DNA of 64,000 bases. Origin: SCGC-AG-212-J23 sp036406675 (GTDB taxonomy: Bacteria > Pseudomonadota > Gammaproteobacteria > Burkholderiales > SG8-39). The stretch is from the NCBI GenBank assembly GCA_036406675.1, contig DASXAO010000172.1:44883-108882 (forward strand), written 5' to 3'. Both the position numbers and the translations under genes were made by a program. Positions 26,086 through 36,259 of the stretch are shown in pieces (the stretch's first letter is position 1; each line of letters starts with the position of its first letter). The notes under the pieces are model-generated. The model made no database searches and was not told the DNA's origin. It saw nothing but the letters and a program-made list of their open reading frames with translations.

Positions 26086-27348
26086 ATGAACAACAAGCAC
26101 AACAGGGTCGGCATCGCGCTCGTTGCCGCAGCCTTCGCGCTCGCCGGTTGCGGCGAACAACAAAAGCCGGCGGCCAAGAACGACGCCAAGTCGGCGGCCG
26201 AAGCCCCCAAGGCCTCCTCTGCGCAGGAAGTTCGCATCGGCCACGTCGCCCCGCTCACGGGCGGCATCGCCCACCTCGGCAAGGACAACGAGAACGGCGC
26301 GCGCCTCGCCATCGAAGAGGCCAATGCAGCCGGGGTGAAGCTCGGCGGCAACGCGGTGCGGTTCACTTTGCTCGCCGAAGACGACCAGGAGGACCCCAAG
26401 ACCGGCACGACCGTCGCGCAGAAGCTCGTCGACAGCAAGGTGGTCGGTGTCGTCGGTCACCTCAATTCCGGAACGTCCATCCCGGCGTCGCCGATCTACA
26501 GCCAGGCCGGAATCCCGGTGATTTCCGGCTCCGCCACGAACCCGAAGCTGACCGAGCAGGGATTCAAGACCCAGTTCCGCGTCGTGGGTCGGGACGACCA
26601 GCAGGGCCCCGCCATTGCCAGCTACCTGGCGAGCGTCAACAAGCCGAATCTGGTCGCGGTGATCGACGATGCCAGCGCCTATGGCGAGGGGCTCGCCAAC
26701 GAAGTCGAGAAGACTCTCAAGGCCGCGAACATCAAGGTCCTGCCGCGGGAGCACGGCAACAACAAGCAGACCGACTGGAAGTCGCTCCTTACCAAGCTGC
26801 GCGGCCAAAAGCCCGACGCCGTGTTCTACGGCGGCATGGACGCCACCGGCGGACCGCTCCTCAAGCAGGGGCGCGAGCTCGGCATGAAGGCGGTGTTCTC
26901 TTTCGGCGACGGCGCATGCACCGACAAGATGAAGGAGCTCGCCGGCGACGCCGCCGACGGGTTGCTCTGCTCGCAGGCCGGGATTCCGCCCCAGGCGGCC
27001 GACAAGAAGTTCCTCAGCGCGTACAAGAAGAGATTCAACAGCGACCCGATCCTGTATTCGCCCTTCACCTACGATGCCACGAATCTGCTGATCGAGGCGA
27101 TGAAGAAGGCCGACTCCGCGGACCCGGCCAAGTACCTGCCGGAGCTCGCCAAGATCGAGTACAACGGCGCCACCGGCAGGATCGCATTCGACCAGAAGGG
27201 CGACCGCCGCGATCCCGAGATGACGATCTTCACGATGAAGGGCGGCAAGCTCGAGCCCATCGCCATCGTGAAGGGCGGCAAGACCATGAGCTACGACGAC
27301 TTCATGCGCTCCGCCGGCGGCGCCGCGCCCGCGGCTGAGAAGAAGTAG
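26086..27348 (+). CDS. livK: Branched-chain amino-acid ABC transporter receptor
   Basis: 420 residues. A lipobox-like LAGCGEQQ suggests a lipid-anchored mature protein after Cys22 rather than a free periplasmic one. A linker rich in Ala and Lys (24-44) precedes a type I periplasmic-binding fold: VRIGHVAPLTGGIAHLGKD, later VVGHLNSGTSIPASPIY and GSATNPKLTEQG. AGGAGG lies before the ATG, and TATGAT at 26047-26052 could be a -10 box. First gene of livKHMGF; a terminator hairpin separates it from livH. Ligand likely Leu/Ile/Val, though related receptors bind amides or urea. Confidence 0.9.
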   Translation: MNNKHNRVGIALVAAAFALAGCGEQQKPAAKNDAKSAAEAPKASSAQEVRIGHVAPLTGGIAHLGKDNENGARLAIEEANAAGVKLGGNAVRFTLLAEDDQEDPKTGTTVAQKLVDSKVVGVVGHLNSGTSIPASPIYSQAGIPVISGSATNPKLTEQGFKTQFRVVGRDDQQGPAIASYLASVNKPNLVAVIDDASAYGEGLANEVEKTLKAANIKVLPREHGNNKQTDWKSLLTKLRGQKPDAVFYGGMDATGGPLLKQGRELGMKAVFSFGDGACTDKMKELAGDAADGLLCSQAGIPPQAADKKFLSAYKKRFNSDPILYSPFTYDATNLLIEAMKKADSADPAKYLPELAKIEYNGATGRIAFDQKGDRRDPEMTIFTMKGGKLEPIAIVKGGKTMSYDDFMRSAGGAAPAAEKK

Positions 27349-27372
27349 CCGCTTCCCGCCCGAAACCCACCG

Positions 27373-27396
27373 ACGGCACCGCGAGGTGCCGTTTTC
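27373..27396 (+). terminator. Hairpin terminator/attenuator between livK and livH
   Basis: ACGGCACC (27373-27380), loop GCGA, GGTGCCGT (27385-27392), then TTTCGTTT. An 8-bp GC-rich stem with a tetraloop and a short interrupted T-tract, 25 bases after livK and 25 before livH. It would let receptor transcripts exceed those of the permease genes. Confidence 0.75.
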
Positions 27397-27421
27397 GTTT
27401 CTGCTAGGCTAGCCGGCGCTC

Positions 27422-28405
27422 ATGGATACGTTCCTGCAGCAGCTGGTGAACGGCCTCACCGCAGGAAGCGTCTACGCCGTGGTGGCGCTCGGCTACACCA
27501 TGGTGTACGGCATCATCCAGCTGATCAACTTCGCCCACGGCGAAGTCGTGATGATCGGAGCGATGGTCGCGTTCACGGTCATCACCGCGCTCGCGCCCTC
27601 GGGCCTGCATCCGGTCTTGGTCGTCGCGCTCGGCACCGCCGCCGCGGTGCCGGTGTGCATGCTGGTCGGCTACGCGATGGAGCGCCTCGCCTACCGGCCC
27701 CTGCGGCGCGCGCCGCGGCTCGCCCCGCTCATTACCGCGATCGGGGTGTCGATCGTCCTGCAGCACCTCGCGATGCTCGTCTGGAGCCGCAACGTCCTCG
27801 CCTTTCCGCAGATCATCAAGGTGGCGAGCTATTCGATCGGCGGCGCCTCGATCACCAACGTGCAGATCGCGATCATCGGCGCCTGCCTCGCGATGATGGC
27901 GGCGCTCGCGGCGCTGGTGTACCGCACCCGCCTGGGCACGGCGATGCGCGCGACCGCGCAGAACCAGCAGGTCGCGGGCCTGATGGGAATCGACGTCAAC
28001 CGCGTGATCGCGAGCACCTTCGTCATCGGGGCGGCCCTTGGCGCGGTTGCCGGGGTGCTGTTCGGCACCTACTACGGCGTCGCCCAGTACACGATGGGAT
28101 CGATCCTGGGCCTGAAGGCGTTCTGCGCGGCGGTCCTCGGCGGCATCGGCAACATCCCGGGCGCGATGCTCGGCGGCGTGGTGCTCGGCCTGGTGGAGGC
28201 TCTTGGCGCGGGATACATCGGCGACTACACGGACCTGTGCCAGTACGGCTGGCTGGCCCGCTTCATCGGCGACTGCGACGGCGGCGGCCACTTCATCCTG
28301 TTCGGCTCGAACTACCAGGACGTGTTCGCCTTCATCGTCCTCATCCTGGTGCTGGTGCTGCGGCCGCAGGGGCTGCTCGGGGAGCGGGTCGGGGACCGCG
28401 CATGA
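27422..28405 (+). CDS. livH: Branched-chain amino-acid ABC transporter permease LivH
   Basis: 327 residues, about eight membrane helices. N-terminal QQLVNGLTAGSVYAVVALGYTMVYG and INFAHGE (given in parts) are the LivH signature, as is GIDVNRVIASTFVIG in the loop that contacts the ATPase. It is slightly longer than E. coli LivH (308) because of an insertion near residues 263-300 (DYTDLCQYGWLARFIGDCDG), which is unusual. The stop overlaps the livM ATG. The protein forms the translocation pathway with LivM. Confidence 0.93.
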   Translation: MDTFLQQLVNGLTAGSVYAVVALGYTMVYGIIQLINFAHGEVVMIGAMVAFTVITALAPSGLHPVLVVALGTAAAVPVCMLVGYAMERLAYRPLRRAPRLAPLITAIGVSIVLQHLAMLVWSRNVLAFPQIIKVASYSIGGASITNVQIAIIGACLAMMAALAALVYRTRLGTAMRATAQNQQVAGLMGIDVNRVIASTFVIGAALGAVAGVLFGTYYGVAQYTMGSILGLKAFCAAVLGGIGNIPGAMLGGVVLGLVEALGAGYIGDYTDLCQYGWLARFIGDCDGGGHFILFGSNYQDVFAFIVLILVLVLRPQGLLGERVGDRA

Positions 28406-29444
28406 AGACCCCGGCGCGGGTGTGGATCGGATTCGCCCTGATCGGCCTTTGCCTCGCGGCGCTGCCTTTCGCGCTCGCCTACTACGGCACCGCCTGGGTG
28501 CGCATCGCCAATTTCGCCGTTCTCTACGTGCTGCTCGCCCTCGGGCTGAACATCGTGGTCGGGTTCGCCGGCCTGCTCGACCTGGGCTACATCGCCTTCT
28601 ACGCCGTGGGCGCCTACGTCTACGCGCTGCTTGCCAGCCCCCACTTCAACATCCACCTGCCCTTCTGGGTGATCCTGCCGATCGGCGCGCTGGTCGCCGC
28701 TTTCTTCGGCATCGTGTTGGGGGCGCCGACCCTCAAGCTGCGCGGCGACTACCTCGCTATCGTCACCCTGGGTTTCGGCGAGATCATCCGCATCTTCCTC
28801 AACAACCTGTCCAGGCCCGTGAACATCACCAACGGCCCGCAGGGCATCACCCGCATCGACCCGTTCCGCTTCGGCGCTTTCGATTTCTCGAGCCGCGACG
28901 CCTTCTTGGGCCTGGAGCTGAGCGGCCCGATCAAGTACTACTTCCTGCTGGTCGCGATTGCGCTGGTCGTCATCGTCGTCAACATCCGGCTGCAGAACTC
29001 GCGCATCGGCCGCGCCTGGGAGGCGATCCGCGAGGACGAGATCGCGGCGCGCGCGATGGGCATCAACACGCGCAACCTGAAGCTGCTCGCCTTCGCCATG
29101 GGCGCGAGCTTCGGGGGGCTCGCCGGCGGCATGTTCTCGGCAATGCAGGGATTCGTCTCGCCGGAGAGCTTCGTCCTGGTCGAGTCCATCATGGTGGTGG
29201 CGATGGTGGTGCTGGGGGGAATGGGCAACATCTGGGGCGTGATCCTCGGCGCGGTGCTGCTCTCGTTCGTCCCCGAAATCCTGCGCTGGACCGTGGAGCC
29301 GCTGCAGCTCGCGCTGTTCGGCCGGCTGCTCATCGACCCGGAGGTGATCCGCATGCTGATCTTCGGCCTGGCGCTGGTGCTGATCATGCTGTTCCGGCCG
29401 GCCGGGCTGCTGCCTTCGGCGGTGCGCAAGCGGGAGCTCACCTC

Positions 29445-29448
<4 letters not shown>
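28402..29448 (+). CDS. livM: Branched-chain amino-acid ABC transporter permease LivM
   Basis: 348 residues with about nine hydrophobic segments. GLNIVVGFAGLLDLGYIAFY and LKLRGDYLAIVTLGFGEIIR are diagnostic LivM blocks, and WEAIREDEIAARAMGINTRN is the cytoplasmic coupling loop. The ATG at 28402 overlaps the livH stop, and the stop overlaps the livG GTG, so translation of livH, livM and livG is coupled. Length is shorter than E. coli LivM (425) but normal for the common bacterial form without the N-terminal extension. Confidence 0.94.
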
Positions 29449-30201
<753 letters not shown>

Positions 30202-30209
<8 letters not shown>

Positions 30210-30903
30210 GGTGCGGGACCTGGAGGTGCGCTACGGCGGCATCCGCGCGGTGAAGGGGATCAGTCTCGACGTCGCGCAAGGCGAGCTCGTCGCGCTGATC
30301 GGCGCGAACGGCGCCGGCAAGACTTCGGCGCTGAAGGCGATCTGCAGGCTGGTCCCTTCCAGCGCGGGCAAGCTCGAGTACTCCGGAACCGACCTCAGGA
30401 CATCGCGGGTGCACGAGTTGCCGCGCCGCGGACTGGTGATGGTGCCCGAAGGCCGCGGCATCTTCGGCCAGCTCACGGTCCAGGAAAACCTCGCGATGGG
30501 CGCTTACGTGCGCGGCCGCGCCGACCCGGAGGCGCAGTACGCCGCGTTCCCGCGCCTCAAGGAGCGGCGGCGCCAGATCGCGGGCACGCTTTCGGGCGGC
30601 GAGCAGCAGATGCTCGCGATCGCCCGCGCGCTGATGAGCGAGCCGAGGCTGCTCCTGCTCGACGAGCCGTCGATGGGGCTCGCTCCCCTGATGGTCGCGA
30701 AGATCTTCGAGATCGTGCGCGACATCGCGTCGCGCGGCGTGACCATCCTGCTGGTCGAGCAGAACGCCCGGCTCGCCCTCGAGGCGGCGCGCCGCGCCTA
30801 CGTGATGGAATCGGGGTCGGTCACGCTTTCGGGCGACGCCAGGACGCTGCTGCACGACGCGCGCATCCGCGAAGCCTATCTGGGCGAAACGAGATCCGCC
30901 TGA
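30202..30903 (+). CDS. livF: Branched-chain amino-acid ABC transporter ATPase LivF
   Basis: 233 residues. Walker A is GANGAGKTS, the signature LSGGEQQMLAIARALM, and Walker B LLLLDEPSMGLAP. MVPEGRGIFGQLTV is the LivF-specific Q-loop region. It overlaps livG by eight bases and is the last gene of the transporter operon. Its 3' end overlaps the convergent reductase gene by 28 bases, so there is no room for a separate terminator between them. Confidence 0.95.
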
Positions 30904-31889
30904 GTCGTGAAGCTGTCGGCGAAAAATTCGTCTTCCGGCAGCTTGCACTGCTGCGTAAAGTCCCGCCTCGCCGCGTCGACCATCACCGGCACGCCGCAGG
31001 CGTAGACCTGGTGGCCGGAGAGGTCGGGGAAGTCTTGCATCACGGCGCGGTGCACGAAGCCGGCGCGCCCGGTCCAGTTGTCCTCCGGGAGCGCATCCGA
31101 AACCACCGGGACGTATTCGATCGGCCATTGGCGGGCGAGCGCGTCCATGTACAAATCCTTCGGCCGCCTTCCGCCCCAGTACAGCACCATCGGCCGTGCC
31201 ACGCCCTTGTGCAGCGCATGCTCGATGATCGACTTGATCGGCGCGAACCCGGTGCCCGAGGCGACGCATACGATCGGCTTGGCCGAGTCCTCGCGCAGGA
31301 AGAAGGTGCCGAGCGGACCCTCGAGGCGCAGGATGTCGCGCTCCTTCATCTTGCCGAACACGTGGTCCGTGAACTGCCCTCCGGCCACGTGACGCACGTG
31401 GAGCTGGATCAGCTCGTCGTCGTGCGGCGCGTTGCCCATCGAGAAGCTGCGGCGTGCGCCGTCCTTGAGCAGGAACTCGACGTACTGCCCGGCGAGAAAT
31501 TGCAGCCGTTCGTTGGCCGGCAGCCTCAGGTAGAGCGCCATGACGTCGTCGGCCAGACGCTCCATCTTCTGCACGCGGCACGGCAGCCTGCGGATGGGAA
31601 TGTCGCGCGCCGCGCCGATGGTGCGCGCCTCGATCACGAGGTCGGTGAGCGGCTTCGCCTGGCAGAAAAGCGCCTTGCCCTGCGACTTTTCCTCGTCGGT
31701 CAGCGCTTTCTTCTGATGCACCCCGTAGTCGACGCGCCCCTCGACGATGCGGCCCTTGCAGCTCGCGCAGGCGCCGTTGCGACAGCCGTAGGGGAGCACC
31801 AGGTGCTGGCGCAGCGCGGCGGTGAGGACCGATTCGCCCTCCTCGACGTCGAATTCGTGTCCGCTGGGTTGGACCTTGACCTTACGCAT
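30876..31889 (-). CDS. NAD(P)H-flavin reductase with N-terminal 2Fe-2S ferredoxin domain
   Basis: 337 residues. The N-terminal plant-type ferredoxin domain binds [2Fe-2S] through Cys36, Cys41, Cys44 (PYGCRNGACASCKG) and Cys76 (LFCQAKP). The reductase part has the FAD motif RSFSMGN and the pyridine-nucleotide motif ASGTGFAPIKSI. This layout is annotated as CDP-6-deoxy-3,4-glucoseen reductase-like or as the electron-transfer part of oxygenases. No oxygenase or deoxysugar genes lie nearby, so the electron acceptor is unknown. ATG 31889 is used; a TTG nine bases upstream is less likely. Eleven bases separate it from the divergent epimerase start. Confidence 0.88.
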   Translation of the reverse strand: MRKVKVQPSGHEFDVEEGESVLTAALRQHLVLPYGCRNGACASCKGRIVEGRVDYGVHQKKALTDEEKSQGKALFCQAKPLTDLVIEARTIGAARDIPIRRLPCRVQKMERLADDVMALYLRLPANERLQFLAGQYVEFLLKDGARRSFSMGNAPHDDELIQLHVRHVAGGQFTDHVFGKMKERDILRLEGPLGTFFLREDSAKPIVCVASGTGFAPIKSIIEHALHKGVARPMVLYWGGRRPKDLYMDALARQWPIEYVPVVSDALPEDNWTGRAGFVHRAVMQDFPDLSGHQVYACGVPVMVDAARRDFTQQCKLPEDEFFADSFTTQADLVSPR

Positions 31890-31894
31890 AAAAT
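31889..31894 (+). promoter_or_regulatory. -10 hexamer TAAAAT six bases before the epimerase start
   Basis: TAAAAT matches five of six positions of the sigma-70 -10 box and is followed by GCAAGC and the ATG at 31901. Transcription would start at or within a base or two of the ATG, giving a leaderless mRNA; no Shine-Dalgarno is present. No clear -35 was found. The element overlaps the first codon of the divergent reductase gene. Confidence 0.45.
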
Positions 31895-31900
31895 GCAAGC

Positions 31901-32755
31901 ATGAAACGGCTGCTGATCGCGGGTTTCGGCGATATCGCGCGCCGCGCGGTTCCGCGGCTCGAGCGGCGCTTCCAGATTGCGCCGCTGTCGCGCGCCAGCG
32001 GAGTCGACCTCGACCGGCCGGAGACCCTTACGCTCGACCCCCTGGTTGTCCCGGCGCAGGCGCTGCTCCACTGCGCCCCGCCGCCGGATCGGGGCACGGC
32101 GGACACGCGGACCGCGAATCTTCTGGCCGCTCTTGAAAAGGGCGGCATTCTACCGGCTCGCATCGTCTACGTCAGCACGAGCGGCGTCTACGGCGACTGC
32201 GCCGGCGCCCGGGTCGACGAATCGCGACCCCCGGCGCCCCAAAGCGAGAGAGCGCGCAGGCGTCTGGACGCGGAAACCCGACTGGCCGAATGGGCACGAC
32301 GGAGAGGCAGCGTCCTGGTCCTATTGCGTGTGCCGGGCATCTATGCGCCAGACCGGTTGCCGCTGGAACGCTTGCGGTCCGGAACCCCCGTGCTGAGGAC
32401 CGAGGACGATGTCTACACGAGCCACATCCACGCCGACGACCTGGCCGCGATCGTCTGCCGTGCGCTCGACGACGACGCGCCGCAGGGCGTCTACAACGCG
32501 GCCGACGACACCGAGATGAAGATGGGCGACTGGTTCGACCTGGTCGCCGACTTCCATGGCCTGCCGCGGCCTCCCCGGATTCCCCGTGACGCCGCGGACA
32601 AAAAGATTCCCGCCCCGCTGCTGTCGTTCATGCGGGAGTCGCGCCGTCTCGACAATACGCGGCTGAAGAGCGTGCTGGGCGTGCGTCTGCGCTATCCCAC
32701 GGTCCACGAAGGATTGAGAAATGAGCACCCTGCTCGTCTTGACCAACCTGCCTGA
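31901..32755 (+). CDS. NAD(P)-dependent epimerase/dehydratase (extended SDR)
   Basis: 284 residues. The dinucleotide-binding start is LLIAGFGDIARRA (residues 4-16); it departs from the usual GxxGxxG but keeps GFGDIA. YVSTSGVYGD (about 88-97) is the SDR Tyr-containing segment, and TSHIHADDLA (about 172-181) and VYNAADD are epimerase landmarks. The group resembles YeeZ-type proteins of unknown substrate. The last 35 bases overlap cutA in another frame. It has no ribosome site and probably a leaderless transcript. Likely first gene of an epimerase-cutA-dsbD unit. Confidence 0.85.
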   Translation: MKRLLIAGFGDIARRAVPRLERRFQIAPLSRASGVDLDRPETLTLDPLVVPAQALLHCAPPPDRGTADTRTANLLAALEKGGILPARIVYVSTSGVYGDCAGARVDESRPPAPQSERARRRLDAETRLAEWARRRGSVLVLLRVPGIYAPDRLPLERLRSGTPVLRTEDDVYTSHIHADDLAAIVCRALDDDAPQGVYNAADDTEMKMGDWFDLVADFHGLPRPPRIPRDAADKKIPAPLLSFMRESRRLDNTRLKSVLGVRLRYPTVHEGLRNEHPARLDQPA

Positions 32756-33038
32756 TCGCGCCGCGGCCGAGAAGCTCGCCGACGAGCTGGTGGAAAAGAA
32801 GCTCGCGGCCTGCGTGAATATCCTGGCGCCGTGCCGCTCGGTGTTCCGTTGGAAGGGGGCGGTGCAGCACGAGGAGGAGCACCCCATGCTCATCAAGACC
32901 ACGCGCGCGCGCTATCCAGCGCTCGAACAGGCGCTGCGTGCGGGTCACCCCTATGAACTCCCCGAGATCATCGCGGTCACAATCGAACGCGGCCTTCCCG
33001 CCTACCTCGACTGGGTCGCCGCCGAGACAAGAACTTGA
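32721..33038 (+). CDS. cutA: Divalent-cation tolerance protein CutA
   Basis: 105 residues. LVLTNLPDRAAAEKLADELV and KKLAACVNILAPCRSVFRWK (with the conserved CVNI core), then EEHPMLIKTTRARYP and YELPEIIAV match CutA1, a trimeric PII-like protein linked to copper tolerance in E. coli. It overlaps the epimerase gene by 35 bases and the dsbD start by four. cutA next to dsbD is a widespread pairing in proteobacteria, which supports the identification. Its precise biochemical role is unsettled in the literature I know. Confidence 0.95.
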   Translation: MSTLLVLTNLPDRAAAEKLADELVEKKLAACVNILAPCRSVFRWKGAVQHEEEHPMLIKTTRARYPALEQALRAGHPYELPEIIAVTIERGLPAYLDWVAAETRT

Positions 33039-34834
33039 ACCGCCTCCTCGCATTGCTGCTCGGCCTGGCGCTCGCCGCTCCCGCGGCGGCGCAGCTCAAG
33101 CTCGGCGGCGGCACCGACAACCTTCTCGAGCCCGAGAAAGCGTTCCGCTTCTCGGCGCGCGCCCTCGACGCCTCGAGCGTCGAAGTGACCTTCGCCATCG
33201 CCGACGGCTACTACATGTACCGCGAGCGCTTCAAGTTCGCCGCCTCCGGCAACCCGGCGGTGCGCCTGGGCACGCCCGAGTTCCCGCGCGGCATTCCCCA
33301 CAAGGACGAGTACTTCGGCGAGACGCAGGTCTACCGCAAGAGCGTCCGGATCCGCCTGCCGGTGCAGGGCGAAGGGCAGTTCGATCTCAAGGTCACTTCG
33401 CAGGGCTGCGCCGACGCCGGCGTGTGCTACGTGCCGATGGAGTCGAGCGCCCCCATCCAGCTCGCCGCCGCGGGCGTCGGTGAGCGGTCGAACGTAAGCG
33501 AGGCGCCGCCGTGGGTCAACCCGCAGCCGAGGTTCTCGATCTTCGCCAGCGACCTCGACATCCAACGCCTCTTCGAGGGCAATTTCGCGCTCGTGCTCGG
33601 CGGGTTCTTCCTGTTCGGCCTGCTCCTGGCCTTTACGCCATGCGTGCTGCCGATGATCCCGATCCTGTCGGGCATCATCGCCGGCGAGGGCCGCGACATC
33701 GACAAGCTGCGCGCCCTTTCGCTATCGCTTTCCTATGTTCTCGGCATGGCGCTCGCCTACGCCGCAGCCGGGATCGCTGCGGCTTTCTCCGGCGTGCTGC
33801 TCGCAGCCGCCTTGCAAAACACCTGGGTCCTGACCGCCTTTGCGCTCGTGTTCGTGCTGCTCGCGTTGTCGATGTTCGGTTTTTATGAGCTGCAGCTCCC
33901 GGGCTTCCTGCGTGTGCGTCTGCATTCGGCGCATGGCCGGCTGCGGGGCGGGCAGATCGTCTCGGTCGCCGCCATGGGCCTCTTCTCCGCAGTGATCGTC
34001 AGCCCCTGCGTCGCCGCCCCGCTCGCGGGGGCGTTGCTCTATATCTCGCAAACGCGCGACGTGCTGCTCGGCGGCGCGGCGCTCTTCGCGATGGCGCTCG
34101 GCATGGGCGTTCCGCTCGTCGCCGTGGGCGTGTCCGAAGGCGCGCTCCTGCCGCGCGCCGGCGCATGGATGACGGGGGTGCGGCGTTTCTTCGGCGTGCT
34201 GCTGCTCGCGGTCGCGATCTGGGTGATTGCGCCGGTCCTGCCACCGATGGTCCACATGCTGGCCTGGTCCGGCCTCTTCATCGGCTCGGCGATTTTCCTG
34301 CGGGCGCTCGACGCGATCCCGGCCGGCGCCTCTGGCTGGTGGCGGCTGTGGAAGGCGCTCGGCGTCGGGGCCCTTGTAATCGGCGTGGCGCTCCTCGTCG
34401 GCGCGCTCTCCGGCAGTCGCGATCCGCTGCGCCCGCTTGCGGCGCTCACCGGCGGCGGCACGGCCGCAGCGGCGCCGGTGGCATGGCAGCGGGTGGCGTC
34501 GTTGCAAGAGCTGCAGGAAAAGCTGAAGGCGCCTGGCAAGCCCGCGATGCTGGACTTCTATGCCGACTGGTGCGTGTCGTGCAAGGAAATGGAGAGCTTC
34601 ACTTTCTCCGATCCGAAAGTGCGCGCACAACTCGACGGGATGTTGCTGCTCCAGGCGGACGTGACCGCGAACAACGACGCCGACCGAGCGCTGCTCAAGC
34701 GCTTCTCGCTCTTCGGACCGCCGGGAATCGTTTTCTTCGACGCGCAAGGGCGCGAGATCAGGGGGCTGCGGGTGATCGGCTATCAGAACCCGGAACGGTT
34801 CCTGAAGACGCTTTCGCTAGCCACCGCGCCTTAG
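33035..34834 (+). CDS. dsbD: Thiol:disulfide interchange protein DsbD
   Basis: 599 residues. Signal peptide about 1-19. The periplasmic N-domain (20-150) has the reactive pair in GCADAGVCYVP. The central domain has about eight membrane helices with transmembrane cysteines in FTPCVLPMIP and SPCVAAPLAG. The C-terminal thioredoxin domain has YADWCVSCKEME (Cys513, Cys516). All six functional cysteines are present. It carries electrons from cytoplasmic thioredoxin to periplasmic DsbC and the cytochrome c maturation pathway, which fits the many c-type cytochromes in this window. The start is TTG 33035, overlapping the cutA stop. Its 3' end overlaps the convergent amidohydrolase gene by 18 bases. 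Confidence 0.95.
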   Translation: MNRLLALLLGLALAAPAAAQLKLGGGTDNLLEPEKAFRFSARALDASSVEVTFAIADGYYMYRERFKFAASGNPAVRLGTPEFPRGIPHKDEYFGETQVYRKSVRIRLPVQGEGQFDLKVTSQGCADAGVCYVPMESSAPIQLAAAGVGERSNVSEAPPWVNPQPRFSIFASDLDIQRLFEGNFALVLGGFFLFGLLLAFTPCVLPMIPILSGIIAGEGRDIDKLRALSLSLSYVLGMALAYAAAGIAAAFSGVLLAAALQNTWVLTAFALVFVLLALSMFGFYELQLPGFLRVRLHSAHGRLRGGQIVSVAAMGLFSAVIVSPCVAAPLAGALLYISQTRDVLLGGAALFAMALGMGVPLVAVGVSEGALLPRAGAWMTGVRRFFGVLLLAVAIWVIAPVLPPMVHMLAWSGLFIGSAIFLRALDAIPAGASGWWRLWKALGVGALVIGVALLVGALSGSRDPLRPLAALTGGGTAAAAPVAWQRVASLQELQEKLKAPGKPAMLDFYADWCVSCKEMESFTFSDPKVRAQLDGMLLLQADVTANNDADRALLKRFSLFGPPGIVFFDAQGREIRGLRVIGYQNPERFLKTLSLATAP

Positions 34835-36259
34835 AACCCTGCCGGGCCGCGCGCCCGTAGGCTCACCGTCCTTCCATACCACGGTGCCGTTCACGATCAC
34901 GGCGTGGATTCCCTTCGCCGGCCGGATCGGCTGCGCGAAGCTCGCCGCCTCGTCGATCGCGCCCGCGTCGAAGATCGCGAGATCGGCGAAGGCGCCTTCG
35001 CGCAGCACGCCGCGGCCTTCGAGGCCGAAGCTCCGCGCGGTGAGGCCGGTCATCTTGTGGACCGCGGTCTCGAGCGGAAACAGGTTGAGGCCGCGCGAAT
35101 AGTGCCCGAGCACGCGCGGGAAGCTGCCCCACAGGCGCGGATGGGGTGCGGCGTCGTGCGGCAGCCCGTCCGAGCCGATCATGGTGTGCTCGAACGCGAG
35201 AATGCGCTGCACGTCGGCTTCGTCCATCGAGAAATAAATGGCGCCGGCCGGCAGCAGCTTCGCCACGGTCTCCTCGATCCCGAGGCCCATCTTTGCTGCG
35301 ACCTCGTCCAGCCTGCAACCGGCGAACTCGGGATGCGGCTTGGACCAGGTCACGAGCGTCGTCGAGGCGATGAGCGTGCGGCTGTAGGAAAGGATCGTCG
35401 ACGACGCGCAGTAGGGATAGCAATCGAGCGCGATCCTCTGCGAGCGCATCGCGCGCTCGATGAACGGCAGGGTTTCTACCGAGCGGCCGTGGTTCGGCGT
35501 GCCCACCACCTTGTGGTGCGAGATCACCACCGCCACGCCGAGCTCACGGCCGATGCGAAAGCTTTCGTCGAGCGAGTCGATCACGCGGGCGCCTTCGTCG
35601 CGCATGTGCGTGCAGTAGATTCCGCCGTGCTCCGCGAGCGGCCGGCAGACCTCGATCACTTCCGCGGTGGTCGCGGCGCGTGCCGGCTCGTAGTACAGCC
35701 CGGTCGAGACCCCGATGGCACCGGCCGCAAGCGCCTCCGCCGTCAGCCTGCGCATTTCTTCGATTTCGTTTTCCGTCGCAGGTCGTTGGAGATCCGCCAT
35801 CGTCTGCGCGCGCAGCATGGTGTGTCCGACGAGCAGCGCGCAGTTCGTCGCCGCCGGCCGCGCCTTGAGCTCTTCGACATACGAGCGGAAGCTCGGAAAG
35901 CGGAACCATGCGCCTGCGTCGTCGAGGAGATCGATGGGCGGCAGGACCGGCGCTTTCATGCCGCGGGGCGCCGGCGCGAGCGAGATGCCGCAGTTCCCGG
36001 CGACCACGGTGGTCACGCCCTGGCTCACCTTGGGCGCCATCTCCGGCGCAGAAAGCATCAGGCGGTCGTCGTGGGTGTGGGCATCGATGAAGCCGGGCGC
36101 GACGACGAGGCCCGAGGCGTCGATTTCGATCCTTCCTTTTTCCGGAACCGGGCCCACGGCCGAAATGCGCTCGCCGGTCACTGCCAGGTCGGCGCGGAAA
36201 CGCGGCGCTCGAGTGCCGTCGACGACGGTGCCGTTGCGCACGACGAGGTCGTAGCCCAT
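34817..36259 (-). CDS. N-acyl-D-amino-acid deacylase-like amidohydrolase
   Basis: 480 residues of the D-aminoacylase group in the amidohydrolase superfamily. Metal ligands begin with FIDAHTHDD (His61, His63); further landmarks are VAGNCGISLAP, YCTHMRDEG, VISHHKVVG and GSDGLPHD. The flanking beta-sandwich is made from the first 55 residues and the C-terminus (ADLAIFDAG, VNGTVVWKDG). The family removes acyl groups from N-acyl-D-amino acids or hydrolyses related cyclic amides. ATG 36259 overlaps the stop of a Bug receptor gene (TGATG), so receptor and hydrolase are coupled, suggesting uptake and breakdown of one compound. Substrate is not fixed by sequence. Confidence 0.9.
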   Translation of the reverse strand: MGYDLVVRNGTVVDGTRAPRFRADLAVTGERISAVGPVPEKGRIEIDASGLVVAPGFIDAHTHDDRLMLSAPEMAPKVSQGVTTVVAGNCGISLAPAPRGMKAPVLPPIDLLDDAGAWFRFPSFRSYVEELKARPAATNCALLVGHTMLRAQTMADLQRPATENEIEEMRRLTAEALAAGAIGVSTGLYYEPARAATTAEVIEVCRPLAEHGGIYCTHMRDEGARVIDSLDESFRIGRELGVAVVISHHKVVGTPNHGRSVETLPFIERAMRSQRIALDCYPYCASSTILSYSRTLIASTTLVTWSKPHPEFAGCRLDEVAAKMGLGIEETVAKLLPAGAIYFSMDEADVQRILAFEHTMIGSDGLPHDAAPHPRLWGSFPRVLGHYSRGLNLFPLETAVHKMTGLTARSFGLEGRGVLREGAFADLAIFDAGAIDEAASFAQPIRPAKGIHAVIVNGTVVWKDGEPTGARPGRVLRRGG